Shown here in pieces: positions 8,316 through 16,393 of a stretch of 64,000 nt of DNA. Origin of the DNA: UBA3839 sp902776985. Its GTDB lineage: Bacteria; Bacteroidota; Bacteroidia; Bacteroidales; Bacteroidaceae. How positions within the stretch are numbered: the stretch's first letter is position 1; each line of letters opens with the position of its first letter. A model generated the notes under the pieces. The model was given only the letters and a program-made list of their open reading frames with translations. It was not told where the DNA came from and searched no databases. The DNA lies in NCBI GenBank assembly GCA_902776985.1, contig CACYSD010000001.1, forward strand, positions 133,672 to 197,671, in the 5' to 3' direction. A program made the translations under genes and the position numbers.

Positions 8316-8606
8316 ATGGATATTCACATCTCAAATACTATTAAAGAGTATTTTAAGACTCAACCTGTAGAAAAAGCTTGGGTCTTTGGTTCATTCTCTC
8401 GTAACGAAGAACGTGCAGATAGTGATATCGATATTCTCATCACTTTAATTCCTGGGACACGATTGGGCCTGAAGTTTTTTGCCATGAATATGGAATTAGA
8501 GCAATTGCTCAACCGTCCTGTAGATCTTGTTATTGAGGGAGATATTCTACCTTTTGCTGAACAAACTGTTAATCACGATAAAGTATTAGTATATGCGAGA
8601 GCCTGA
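8316..8606 (+). CDS. mntA: MNT-domain nucleotidyltransferase antitoxin (MntA-like)
   Basis: A 96-residue minimal nucleotidyltransferase. The active-site motif GSX10DXD is complete: G25-S26, then D37-x-D39 (GSFSRNEERADSDID), followed by the usual third acidic region (R-P-V-D-L-V). In characterised MNT-HEPN systems this antitoxin AMPylates the tyrosine of the partner HEPN toxin, blocking its RNase activity. The gene overlaps the downstream HEPN gene by 14 nt, so translation is coupled. It has its own promoter just upstream. Confidence 0.9.
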   Translation: MDIHISNTIKEYFKTQPVEKAWVFGSFSRNEERADSDIDILITLIPGTRLGLKFFAMNMELEQLLNRPVDLVIEGDILPFAEQTVNHDKVLVYARA

Positions 8607-8940
8607 AAGAGATAAGTCACGCTTAGAGCACATACTCAAAGCTATTGAAAGCGTTGAGGAATATACATGTGGTATTAGTGAAAAAGAACTTGAAAATGAC
8701 AAACTACACCTTCATGCCACCATTTATAATGTTCAAATTATTGGAGAAGCCGTTTACAAGATAACCCATGATTTCAAAAATGCTCATACAGAAACACCTT
8801 GGGCTGTAATTGAGAAGATGAGACATATCTTAGTCCACGACTATTTCAGAATCAATATTGATGTGCTTTGGGATGTTGTCAACAAAGACATTCCTATATT
8901 AAAAACTCAGATTAAGCGTTATCTCTCAGAAATGGAATAA
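8593..8940 (+). CDS. hepT: HEPN-domain RNase toxin (HepT/DUF86 family)
   Basis: A 115-residue, mostly helical protein of the HepT (DUF86) family. The catalytic RX4HXY motif is intact: R77, H82, Y84 in RHILVHDYF. In known systems Arg and His form the RNase site of a HEPN dimer and the tyrosine is the AMPylation target of MntA. The region E-A-V-Y-K-I-T upstream is also typical of the family. With the overlapping mntA it forms a complete type VII (MNT-HEPN) toxin-antitoxin pair. Both key motifs are preserved, so it is probably functional. Confidence 0.9.
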   Translation: MREPERDKSRLEHILKAIESVEEYTCGISEKELENDKLHLHATIYNVQIIGEAVYKITHDFKNAHTETPWAVIEKMRHILVHDYFRINIDVLWDVVNKDIPILKTQIKRYLSEME

Positions 8941-8970
8941 TTGTTTCATTCCACACATATCTATAAACAA

Positions 8971-8995
8971 ACAGCCGGCTCATTGAGCCGGCTGT
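8971..8995. terminator. hairpin terminator between convergent genes
   Basis: ACAGCCGGCTC, loop ATT, GAGCCGGCTGT: a perfect 11-bp GC-rich stem. On the minus strand it is followed by TTGTTTATAG, so it best serves the minus-strand 65-residue ORF, but it also lies just past the hepT stop and could work in both directions. Confidence 0.75.
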
Positions 8996-9020
8996 CTGCA
9001 TTTATATAAATATATGTGGA

Positions 9021-9218
9021 TTACCAGAGTTCGTCGCCCCAGTCAGAGCCAGAACCTCCATCAAAGTCGAAGTCATCACCACGACCTTTAGTATCAGCAC
9101 TCGTAATGCCATTAGTAACTGCATTTCCACCATAATTCACACTTGTGCTTGTGCAAACTATTTCGTTGACACAGATTGTAGTCTTAGTTAATTCTGGTGC
9201 AATATATTGTTTTTTCAT
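9021..9218 (-). CDS. small acidic Gly/Asp-rich peptide, unknown function
   Basis: A 65-residue peptide beginning MKKQYIAPELTKTTICVNEI and ending in an acidic, glycine- and aromatic-rich tail (D-D-F-D-F-D-G-G-S-G-S-D-W-G-D-E-L-W). Two cysteines are at 17 and 22. I do not recognise a named family, although short Bacteroidales proteins with a basic M-K-K-x-Y-x-x-P start and an acidic tail are frequent. There is no typical signal peptide. It lies 49 nt downstream of the 679-residue secreted protein gene on the same strand and ends at a strong hairpin terminator, so it is probably expressed from the same transcript. The ORF is short, but its position, start and terminator support it. Confidence 0.6.
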   Translation of the reverse strand: MKKQYIAPELTKTTICVNEIVCTSTSVNYGGNAVTNGITSADTKGRGDDFDFDGGSGSDWGDELW

Positions 9219-9267
9219 AATTTTCTTATTTTCAGTTAAATTATTATTCTATAATTCGAGACCTTAA

Positions 9268-11307
9268 TTATTTTACAAGTACTTTCTTGCCGTTGATAAT
9301 GTATAGTCCCTTAGTAGGAGCGGTTACTACGCGTCCTGAGATGTCGAAAATCTTGCCGCTTGTAAGAGTTTCAATAGCATTCATACTCTCAATTCCTGTT
9401 GTATCATCTGCTCCGTTGAAGAAGAGTTCTACACGACCTTTAGCAGAAGAAGGAGTAATCAGAGCCTTATTAACATAAGCCTTGTTCGCACCAACTGTAA
9501 TAGCATTTGCTCCAGTAGCGCCTTCTGTATCGTAAAGAGTATTATTACTTAAGATGTAATAGTTTGCACCTGCAGGTGCTGTAATTGATGAGAATGTACC
9601 GATAAGGCCATTGTTAGTTCCCGCAGAAGCTGCATCATATGTATCAAAATCTGCACGGAAGAAATGGACGTTCAGGACGGTTTTTTCATTATCTTGGCCA
9701 TTTACATCGGAAGAAATATAAAAATATGGTTTTCCTGCTTCAAGAAGCCCAGAAACCTTGGTCAGGCTAATACTAGCGCCATCTGTTCCTGCAATGCTAT
9801 ATACCTCACAACCAGCATAAGCAGCTTTATATGGTAGACAGATTGTCCCAAACTTGCCAGTTTCAGTATATTCTCGTTCTAAATCTCCGCGAACATATAA
9901 ATCCCATCTTCCACGACTTGTTATCTTTGTATTTGCGTAGTCAGTTAAATACGCTACAGATGGCTGAATGTCACCTGTAATTTCCAAAGATTTTATATTA
10001 AAAATATCTAGACCATTTGATATACGCAACTGATTCAAATCTATAGCTATAATATTCTGACTATTCCATCTGTCAAGCCACATGCCAGCGCCAGTACCTG
10101 CTGCTTGACCATTATAACTATCTCCACGTACTGAATACTCACTGTTATCTTTAATAATTATCTCATGACTGGCATTTGCTGCTGTATTTTCAGTAGCAAT
10201 TACAAGATAATTCCAATTATATAAATCCACAGGTGTATCAAATGTCCATTTACCATTTTCGAAATTATTAACATCAAAAATGGCATCGTTTGCGGCAACA
10301 GTTAACTTTTCAGGAACACGTGTTACATTAAGAACATAAAATACCCATTCACTTTTACCAAAGAAATTCTCCGTTTTTACAGATCCATCTTTTAGATAGG
10401 ATGTGATTTTGTAAGTATTTTCTTTTCCGTCAACGGCTGTTACGCCAAAGAAACACCCCTGTTCACCACTATCATCTTTTGCAACAATATTACGAGTCCA
10501 ACCAATATCATTTAAGTAACAATTACCGCCATACCAAGGACCTGTATATACAGACGTCCCGTTTCCTTTAAAAGCTTGAATACGATATAGTGTTGAAACT
10601 CCATCGGGCATAACAAGCCCCTCATCGTCAGCTTCTGTAATACGAAAACGGTATGTTCCATTATCATTCACTTTACCCATAACAGTGTTAATAGATGCTG
10701 CACGTATTTGATTGTCAGTATTATCGCCGTAAAGTATTGTCTCATCAGCACTCGCAATGCAGACTAAACGGTTTTCGCTAACAATAGATGAAAAAGATAA
10801 TTTTGTTCCAGGAACGTATTCATACTCAAAAGGACCGTAAATATAAACATTGGTTATTGAAACAGAAGCGGGATTGTCGTTATCAATAGAATGACCATCT
10901 GTAGCACTTGTTGATCCCCATATTGTAATATCCGCAAGATTCGAAAAATCAACAGAAGGGTTAGCTGCTTTTAATGCTACAAGGTCAATATTATTCTCTC
11001 CTGCAACAAGATTTACATCTGCGTAATGATCTGTACCATCATTACTTTTAATTCTCAGGCGAACAAAATCGGCATTTTCACTAAAATTGGACAATGTGGC
11101 GTGCAATGTCGTATAATTGGAAATGTCTGTCGGAAAGTCTGTACCAATTATCGTGTAACCGGAAGTTGCCTTCCATGTCATTGTACTAGTGTTTTTATCC
11201 CAATCAGCTCCGTAAACCGACCTAAGTGTTCCGTTTGTTGTTAAAGCTTTGAGTTCAGAAATGCCAAAGGCAAACAACAATGCACTTAATAGTAAAATTT
11301 TTTTCAT
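9268..11307 (-). CDS. secreted multidomain protein with CBM-like repeats and C-terminal sorting-like tail
   Basis: A 679-residue protein with a signal peptide (M-K-K-I-L-L-L-S-A-L-L-F-A-F-G, cut near residue 21). Two stretches (about 50-160 and 350-455) look like paired jelly-roll, carbohydrate-binding-like domains: both have a strand pattern Y-x-x-L-x-A-T or Y-L-V-I-A-T, a central R/K-I-K-x-x-D/N, and an end D-I-T-I-W-G or S-L-E-I-T-G. A later region, F-G-T-I-C-L-P-Y-K-A-A-Y-A-G, is a segment I know from many large Prevotella surface proteins. The last 35 residues (I-F-D-I-S-G-R-V-V ... G-L-Y-I-I-N-G-K-K-V-L-V-K) resemble Bacteroidales C-terminal sorting tails. No catalytic motif is seen. 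Substrate and role are unknown; surface glycan binding is a guess. Confidence 0.75.
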   Translation of the reverse strand: MKKILLLSALLFAFGISELKALTTNGTLRSVYGADWDKNTSTMTWKATSGYTIIGTDFPTDISNYTTLHATLSNFSENADFVRLRIKSNDGTDHYADVNLVAGENNIDLVALKAANPSVDFSNLADITIWGSTSATDGHSIDNDNPASVSITNVYIYGPFEYEYVPGTKLSFSSIVSENRLVCIASADETILYGDNTDNQIRAASINTVMGKVNDNGTYRFRITEADDEGLVMPDGVSTLYRIQAFKGNGTSVYTGPWYGGNCYLNDIGWTRNIVAKDDSGEQGCFFGVTAVDGKENTYKITSYLKDGSVKTENFFGKSEWVFYVLNVTRVPEKLTVAANDAIFDVNNFENGKWTFDTPVDLYNWNYLVIATENTAANASHEIIIKDNSEYSVRGDSYNGQAAGTGAGMWLDRWNSQNIIAIDLNQLRISNGLDIFNIKSLEITGDIQPSVAYLTDYANTKITSRGRWDLYVRGDLEREYTETGKFGTICLPYKAAYAGCEVYSIAGTDGASISLTKVSGLLEAGKPYFYISSDVNGQDNEKTVLNVHFFRADFDTYDAASAGTNNGLIGTFSSITAPAGANYYILSNNTLYDTEGATGANAITVGANKAYVNKALITPSSAKGRVELFFNGADDTTGIESMNAIETLTSGKIFDISGRVVTAPTKGLYIINGKKVLVK

Positions 11308-11360
11308 TGTAATTTGAAGTTTATTTAATTAGTTAATAAATAATTGAATACAAACGAGAA

Positions 11361-11394
11361 AAGGGTTTTGATGGCAGATGCCAACAAAACCCTT
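11361..11394 (-). promoter_or_regulatory. terminator-like hairpin in the leader of the secreted-protein gene
   Basis: A near-perfect 34-nt inverted repeat: AAGGGTTTTG, inner TGGCA-GA-TGCCA, CAAAACCCTT. On the minus strand the right arm is followed by TTCTCGTTTG. It lies 54 nt before the start codon of the 679-residue protein and about 190 nt after a possible -7 element, so it may attenuate the leader transcript. Confidence 0.5.
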
Positions 11395-11983
11395 AAACGG
11401 TATTATATAAAAAAAACTTAAAACTTGCTGAAACGCAGGAATTATACAACTCGTTGAAACACAGAGAATTACCCCCCCTATTAGGTTACAGGGAATCTTG
11501 CTGAAAAGTGGGAAAGTATTCATCTGTACGGTCTTGATTAATAAAGTTGGTAAAAACTATGATATAATTTTGTTTCGGATGCAAATATATGGAGATTATC
11601 GTAGCTAAAATTATAGTATTTAACCAATCACTATCAAATTTGATAACGACAAAAATTTCTTTTTCTCGCCAATCATGTTTCAATTTTAAAACTTTTTCAC
11701 ATTTTTATGTTGTACAGCATAAAAATCAGTGTAAAATACTGTCTAAATGCCCTAAAATGCTTTTAAAAATATAACATACACCACAAATCAATGATTTTAA
11801 AAGAATTATCGAAAAAACATGTAATTGCCATTTATGACCCATTAAGAATTAGACGAAGAACCACTTATATCATAAATAAGCAACAATAGTTGACAACCTA
11901 TATTAAAAATAAGTATAAAACAAAGTCAACCCATATTACAAATAAGGCTGAAAGTAGTCAACCAAAATCGTTAAACTACAATT

Positions 11984-12122
11984 AAAAAGTCCCAAAGCGT
12001 TGTGGGAAAAAAGTTTCACTGTGCTGAAACTTTATTTTCACTGTGCTGAAACAAAAGTTTCTCTGCGGTGAAACTTTTGTTTCACTCCCACTGAAACTTT
12101 TGTTCCAGTGCGAAGAAACCAA
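11984..12122. repeat. GTTTC/CCCA hairpin cluster, copy 1
   Basis: Begins AAAAAGTCCCAAAGCGTTGT, an imperfect CCCA/TGGG hairpin, then several interleaved GTTTC...GAAAC hairpins such as AAAAGTTTC-TCTGCGGT-GAAACTTTT. The same building blocks occur in inverted orientation at 60781-60907 in front of tatA. Function unknown. Confidence 0.65.
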
Positions 12123-12208
12123 AAAACGTCTGTTGTATAACGATTAACAAGGAAATAATTGAAGATTATCCAAGATAATTATTCAGCTTTGAGCACAAAA
12201 AAAACGGG

Positions 12209-12223
12209 AATAGCATAGCTATT
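12209..12223. promoter_or_regulatory. palindrome upstream of rhaB (possible operator)
   Basis: AATAGC-ATA-GCTATT has perfect 6-bp arms. It ends 14 nt before a -7-like element (TAAATTTG, 12238-12245), where the -33 box would normally sit, so it could be a regulator site for the sugar operon. No regulator gene is visible in the window. Confidence 0.4.
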
Positions 12224-12237
12224 GTTAAAAAATAATG

Positions 12238-12245
12238 TAAATTTG
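12238..12245 (+). promoter_or_regulatory. promoter -7 element (TAAATTTG) for the sugar operon
   Basis: TAAATTTG matches TAnnTTTG, 32 nt before the rhaB ATG. No consensus -33 box at the usual distance, as expected for an activator-dependent promoter. Confidence 0.5.
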
Positions 12246-12277
12246 CAGGATACAAACAATAGAAATCAAACTAACTA

Positions 12278-13702
12278 ATGACATCCAAGTATTTTTTCTG
12301 TGTTGACCTCGGTGCTACAAGCGGACGAACGATTCTCGGCAGCATCGTGAACGACAAGTTACAACAACGCGAACTGACTCGTTTCCCAAATAATATCATA
12401 CAGACCGGAGGACATTTCTTCTGGGATATCTATGCTCTCTATAACGAGATTATAAAGGGACTGAAGTTGGTTGCCAGCGAAGGCATCGAGATTACCTCAA
12501 TCGGTATCGATACCTGGGGCTGCGACTTTGTGATGATTGGTAAGGACGGCGGCATCCTCCGCAATCCCTACTGCTACCGCGATCCTCACACCGACGGTGC
12601 AATGGAGGAATACTTCAAACTGATTCCAAAGGAGAAAGTGTATGAGAAGACCGGCATTCAGTTCATGCAGTTCAACTCGCTTTTCCAACTCGCCACGCTG
12701 CGCCGTAACCACGACTCGGCTCTGGAGGCAGCAGAGAAGATTCTCTTTATTCCCGATGCTCTGACATACATGCTTACTGGCGAGGCTGTTTGCGAATACA
12801 CCGTGCTCAGCACCAGTCAGATGCTGGATCCCCGCACCAAGAGGATTGACAAGGAACTTATCAATGCCATAGGTCTGAAGGAAGAGCAGTTTGGCAGATA
12901 TGTGCAACCAGGCGAGGTGGTAGGTGTACTTAGCGAAGAGGTGCAGAAACAGACAGGTCTCGGTGCGGTGCCCGTAGTGGCTGTTGCCGGACACGACACA
13001 GGTAGTGCTGTGGCTGCTGTTCCTGCAGAGGACGAGAGATTTGCCTACCTCAGTTGCGGCACTTGGTCGCTGTTGGGAATCGAAAGCAAGGATGCTATCA
13101 TCAACAAGAAGAGTTTTGAGTATAACTTCACTAACGAAGGTGGAATAGAGGGAACAACCCGTTTCCTGAAGAATATCTGCGGAATGTGGCTGTTGGAAAG
13201 GGCAAGGAAGGAGACCCTCCTCCAAGCTTGGCCATCGGACATTAATCAGATTAATCAAGATGCGATGGAGGCGAAACCGTTCCAGTCGATTATCAATCCA
13301 GATGACCCGCGGTTTGCTAATCCACCGTCAATGATTGAGGCTATCCAGAGTTATTGCCGCGAGACAGGTCAGCATGTGCCGGAGAACTACAAGGAGATTG
13401 CACGCTGTATCTTCGAGAGTCTCGCACAGAGATACAAGGAAGTGCTGGACTACCTGAAAGAACTGGCACCCTTCCCCATCGAGAAACTGCATGTCATCGG
13501 TGGAGGTACCTACAACCAGTATCTGATGCAGATGACTGCGAACAGCATCGGGCTGCCAGTAGTTACTGGTCCTGTAGAAGGCACCGCCATCGGTAATATG
13601 ATGATTCAGGCAAAAGCCGCCGGTCTTGTCAGCGACATCTTCGCCATGCGCCACATCATCGCCAACAGCATCGAACTGAAGACTTACCTGCCGGAAAGCT
13701 GA
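12278..13702 (+). CDS. rhaB: rhamnulokinase/fuculokinase-type FGGY sugar kinase
   Basis: A 474-residue cytoplasmic kinase of the FGGY family. The N-terminal phosphate loop is CVDLGATSGRTILG (residues 8-21), exactly the D-L-G-A-T/S-S-G-R form of rhamnulokinases. Further family features are the substrate region I-D-T-W-G-C-D-F-V, the second phosphate region VAGHDTGSAVAAVP near 237-250, and S-C-G-T-W-S-L-L-G. Reaction: ATP-dependent phosphorylation of L-rhamnulose (or L-fuculose) at C1. It heads an operon that ends with a RhaD-type aldolase, which favours rhamnulose. It is followed immediately by a 10-bp CCTAGG repeat array. Confidence 0.85.
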   Translation: MTSKYFFCVDLGATSGRTILGSIVNDKLQQRELTRFPNNIIQTGGHFFWDIYALYNEIIKGLKLVASEGIEITSIGIDTWGCDFVMIGKDGGILRNPYCYRDPHTDGAMEEYFKLIPKEKVYEKTGIQFMQFNSLFQLATLRRNHDSALEAAEKILFIPDALTYMLTGEAVCEYTVLSTSQMLDPRTKRIDKELINAIGLKEEQFGRYVQPGEVVGVLSEEVQKQTGLGAVPVVAVAGHDTGSAVAAVPAEDERFAYLSCGTWSLLGIESKDAIINKKSFEYNFTNEGGIEGTTRFLKNICGMWLLERARKETLLQAWPSDINQINQDAMEAKPFQSIINPDDPRFANPPSMIEAIQSYCRETGQHVPENYKEIARCIFESLAQRYKEVLDYLKELAPFPIEKLHVIGGGTYNQYLMQMTANSIGLPVVTGPVEGTAIGNMMIQAKAAGLVSDIFAMRHIIANSIELKTYLPES

Positions 13703-13707
13703 GAAGG

Positions 13708-13903
13708 ACTAAGAAATCCTAGGAAATCCTAAGAAATCCTAAGAAATCCTAGGAAATCCTAGGCGGTTCTAGGCTATACTAGGCAATCCTAGGAAAGCCT
13801 AGGAAAGCCTAGGAAAGCCTAGGAGAACCTAGGAGAACCTAGGAGAACCTAGGCACTTCTAGGCAGACCTAGGCACTCCTATAAGAGCCTAGAAAAACCT
13901 AAA
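13708..13903 (+). repeat. 10-bp CCTAGG tandem array A1
   Basis: About 19 imperfect copies of a decamer, consensus CCTAGGAAAG, starting 6 nt after the rhaB stop codon. Variants replace the last four bases (GAAA, GCAG, GAGA) or weaken the core to CCTAAG or TCTAGG. The 10-nt period puts TAG in all three frames, and the self-complementary core does the same on the other strand. Confidence 0.9.
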
Positions 13904-13952
13904 ACAATAATAATAATCAACTCATTATTAACTAATAAAAAAAACCAATAAT

Positions 13953-14618
13953 ATGGAATACGAAACCAAAGGGAAAGTCTTGAAAAAGGCTGTAGTTTGG
14001 AAGGATCTCTATATTTATAAAAAGAGCGATACCATCTATCAGCTGACGGTAGAATTCTGTCATCGATATCTCCCTCAATATGGCGATCGTACAGTTGATC
14101 AGATGGTGCAGGCTGCCCGCAGCTGCAAACAAAACATCGTTGAAGGCAGCGAGGACGGTCAGACAAGCTCTGAAATGGAGATAAAGCTACTTAACGTAGC
14201 ACGAGGAAGTTTGCAGGAATTGTGCTCAGACTATAATGACTACATTAACACTCGCCACATATCCCTTTGGTCTCGTGACAACGAGCGACAGATACAACTT
14301 AGGAATTATTGCAAAGCACACAATGACTATAGCGATTACGCTCCGTTGGTTGAGAAAATGAATGACGAAGAATATGCGAATTTGTTAATCACTCTCTGTC
14401 ACCAAACTGACAAGATGATGTGCACTTATATTGAGCAATTAGAAAAGAAATTTGTAACTGAGGGAGGCATTAAAGAGCGTATGCGCGCTGCTCGAACAGG
14501 ATACCGGAAAGCTCAAGACTCCCACATGGCAGATTTAGAAACAGAAAACAGACAACTCAAAGCCGAAATTCAAGCTTTAAGAGAGAGAATAAAAGAAATA
14601 GAGGCTAAGCTGCCCTAA
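13953..14618 (+). CDS. four-helix-bundle protein (S23/IVS-type) with coiled-coil tail
   Basis: A 221-residue soluble helical protein. Residues about 15-120 match the four-helix-bundle (23S rRNA intervening-sequence protein, S23) fold: W-K-D-L-Y-I-Y-K-K near 17, then Q-M-V-Q-A-A-R-S-C-K-Q-N-I-V-E-G with the family's A-x-S-x-x-x-N-I-x-E-G pattern, then L-N-V-A-R-G-S-L-Q-E-L. The last 45 residues are a heptad-like coiled coil (L-E-T-E-N-R-Q-L-K-A-E-I-Q-A-L-R). It is not a sugar enzyme, although it lies inside the sugar operon; CCTAGG arrays flank it on both sides, suggesting insertion. Its own stop, TAA, lies inside a CCTAAGG unit. Function unknown; nucleic-acid binding is possible from Avd/IVS relatives. 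Confidence 0.8.
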   Translation: MEYETKGKVLKKAVVWKDLYIYKKSDTIYQLTVEFCHRYLPQYGDRTVDQMVQAARSCKQNIVEGSEDGQTSSEMEIKLLNVARGSLQELCSDYNDYINTRHISLWSRDNERQIQLRNYCKAHNDYSDYAPLVEKMNDEEYANLLITLCHQTDKMMCTYIEQLEKKFVTEGGIKERMRAARTGYRKAQDSHMADLETENRQLKAEIQALRERIKEIEAKLP

Positions 14619-14830
14619 GGAGAAATAGGAAAAGCTAGGAAATCCTAGGCTATCCTAGGCAGGCCTAGGCAGACCTAGGCAGACCTAGGAAATCCTAGGC
14701 GGTCCTAGGCAATCCTAGAAAAGCCTAGGAAAGCCTAGGAAAGCCTAGGAGAACCTAGAAGAACCTAGAAAAACCTAAGAAAAGCCTAGAAAAGCCTAGA
14801 AAAGCCTAGAAAAATCCAGAAAACCCCAAG
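14614..14830 (+). repeat. 10-bp CCTAGG tandem array A2
   Basis: About 20 imperfect CCTAGG-NNNN decamers, drifting to CCTAGAAAAG near the right end, filling the gap between the four-helix-bundle gene and the isomerase gene. The first unit (CCCTAAGG) supplies the stop codon of the upstream gene. Confidence 0.9.
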
Positions 14831-14850
14831 AACTAAAAAAAAATACAACA

Positions 14851-16281
14851 ATGAGTAAACCATTAGTAGAAACCAAAGCGAGAGTGGGTGTGTTCAGCAT
14901 TGCTTTGCAAGCTTACCTACCACAGTTTCCTCAACTCGTTCCCGAGTTCGAGGCTCAGTATGCGACATTTAAGAAGACGCTGCCAGAAACAATAGAAATA
15001 ATTGACGGAGGAATGGTCACGACCAAGGAACAGTCTATGGCTGCCGGCGATAAGTTCCGCTCAGCCGACGTAGACCTTGTTATCCTTCAGATGCTGACTT
15101 ACTGCACATCATATAATATGTTGCCAGCAGTTCGCGACTTGGATGTACCTGTAGTCATCGTGAACGTTCAGAAGAAACTGGCTCCAGAATACGACAAGAC
15201 AGATATCCCTACCTGGCTCGGTGAACTCTATGCCTGCGGAGCTATAGGTGAGATGGTTGCCGACCTGAACCGTGCAGGCAAACGTTCAGCAGTAATTACA
15301 GGCGTAGTTGAAGGTGGTGATCCTGAAGTTCAAGCAGAAATTGAGGATTGGTGCCGTGCTGCACAGGTTCGCCGCCGTTTCCGCGACACCAACATAGCTC
15401 AGATTGGACGTCCTTACCCAGGCATGATGGACCTCTATATCGATGAGACAAACCTCTATCACCGTATGTTTGTATATACCAAGCAATTTGACTGGGAACA
15501 GATGTGGGCTATCGCAGATAATATCACCGATGAAGCTGCTATCAAGGCTAAGGCAGAAGATATCCTCGCCACATTTGACATTGAAGGCGGAGGAACCATT
15601 GAGAAAGTTTGGGATATGGCAAAGTACGTTGTAGCTTTCGAGCAATGGGTAAAGGATGAGAAGTTGGGAATGATTGCCTCACACTATGCAGGTTTTGCCC
15701 AAGGCGTTGCCGGCAAGCTCGATTCAATGCTTATTCCCGCGTTCTCCATGCTGATCAAGCAACACACCGCTTGCGCAGTGGAAGGCGACATGAAGGTAGC
15801 TATGGCAATGTCGATTCTGAAAACCATTTCCGGCACAGGCACATTGGCTGAGATGTACAGCATAGACTTTCCGAAGGATATCTGCATCATCGGTCATAGC
15901 GGTTCTGGCGACTTCGACATCTCTCAGGCAAAGAAACCAACGATGAAGATTGTGCCTGTATTCCACGGAAAGACCGGTGGTGGTTACCTAACCCAGTTCT
16001 ATCCTCCAACAGGTCCTGTGACTTATCTCGCTATCACTCAGGACAAGAACGGAGTGTTCAAGTTTGTTGCAGCAGAGGGAGTCAACGAAGAAGGCCCTAT
16101 CTTCACCTTCGGTGATACCAACATGCGCACCAAGTTCTCGCTTCCTTGTCGCGAATTTGTGAACAAATGGAGCGAAGCCGGTCCTACACACCACATGGCT
16201 GCTGCCGTAGGTCACCACATCGACACCATACTGAAAGTAGCAAAGATCCTGAATATTGAGTGTGACGTCGTTTGTAGATAA
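14851..16281 (+). CDS. sugar isomerase of the L-arabinose/L-fucose isomerase superfamily
   Basis: A 476-residue cytoplasmic isomerase of the AraA-like fold. The four metal ligands of E. coli AraA (E306, E333, H350, H450) have counterparts at nearly the same positions: E311 (AVEGDMK), E334 (TLAEMYS), H349 (IIGHSG) and H447 or H448 (PTHHMAA). The N-terminal half carries T-T-K-E-Q-S and D-L-V-I-L-Q-M-L-T-Y-C, typical of the superfamily. It converts an aldose to a ketose. Lying between a RhaB-type kinase and a RhaD-type aldolase, it is the only isomerase in the operon and probably makes their substrate; it is not the RhaA family (about 420 residues, TIM barrel). L-rhamnose, L-fucose or another 6-deoxy sugar is possible. 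Confidence 0.8.
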   Translation: MSKPLVETKARVGVFSIALQAYLPQFPQLVPEFEAQYATFKKTLPETIEIIDGGMVTTKEQSMAAGDKFRSADVDLVILQMLTYCTSYNMLPAVRDLDVPVVIVNVQKKLAPEYDKTDIPTWLGELYACGAIGEMVADLNRAGKRSAVITGVVEGGDPEVQAEIEDWCRAAQVRRRFRDTNIAQIGRPYPGMMDLYIDETNLYHRMFVYTKQFDWEQMWAIADNITDEAAIKAKAEDILATFDIEGGGTIEKVWDMAKYVVAFEQWVKDEKLGMIASHYAGFAQGVAGKLDSMLIPAFSMLIKQHTACAVEGDMKVAMAMSILKTISGTGTLAEMYSIDFPKDICIIGHSGSGDFDISQAKKPTMKIVPVFHGKTGGGYLTQFYPPTGPVTYLAITQDKNGVFKFVAAEGVNEEGPIFTFGDTNMRTKFSLPCREFVNKWSEAGPTHHMAAAVGHHIDTILKVAKILNIECDVVCR

Positions 16282-16365
16282 AAGACCCACCTGAAGACCC
16301 ACCCCGACCCTCAAAGGGAAGACCCACCCCCTTACCCCTCCCTTGTAAGGAGGGGAGTAGTTACC
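16282..16365 (-). repeat. GC-rich palindromic gene-end element, copy b (3' of isomerase gene)
   Basis: Reverse-oriented copy with a partial duplication: AGACCCACC repeats, then CCCTCCCTTGTAAGGAGGGG and AGTAGTTACC. The GACCC end abuts the TAA stop of the isomerase gene. Confidence 0.75.
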
Positions 16366-16393
16366 TTTTCAAAACAAAAAGAAAACATTGCTA

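Larger units (their letters stand above)
11308..12277. other. 970-bp divergent intergenic region
   Basis: No convincing gene here; the short ORFs have no family features. It holds the leader hairpin (11361-11394) and a minus-strand -7 element at 11582-11589 (TATATTTG). A loosely repeated pair of segments at about 11887-11965 has TTGACAACC/GTCAACC followed by TATATTA-A/C-AAATAAG. The GTTTC/CCCA hairpin cluster (11984-12122) and the rhaB upstream palindrome follow. Base composition is strongly A/T-rich. Confidence 0.7.

Noticed and set aside
13953..14618. Four-helix-bundle protein as the Avd factor of a diversity-generating retroelement
   Set aside because: No reverse transcriptase, template repeat or variable repeat is visible; the neighbours are sugar genes.
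13708..14830. Regular short repeats as a possible CRISPR array
   Set aside because: The period is 10 bp with degenerate units and no unique spacers; no cas genes are present.
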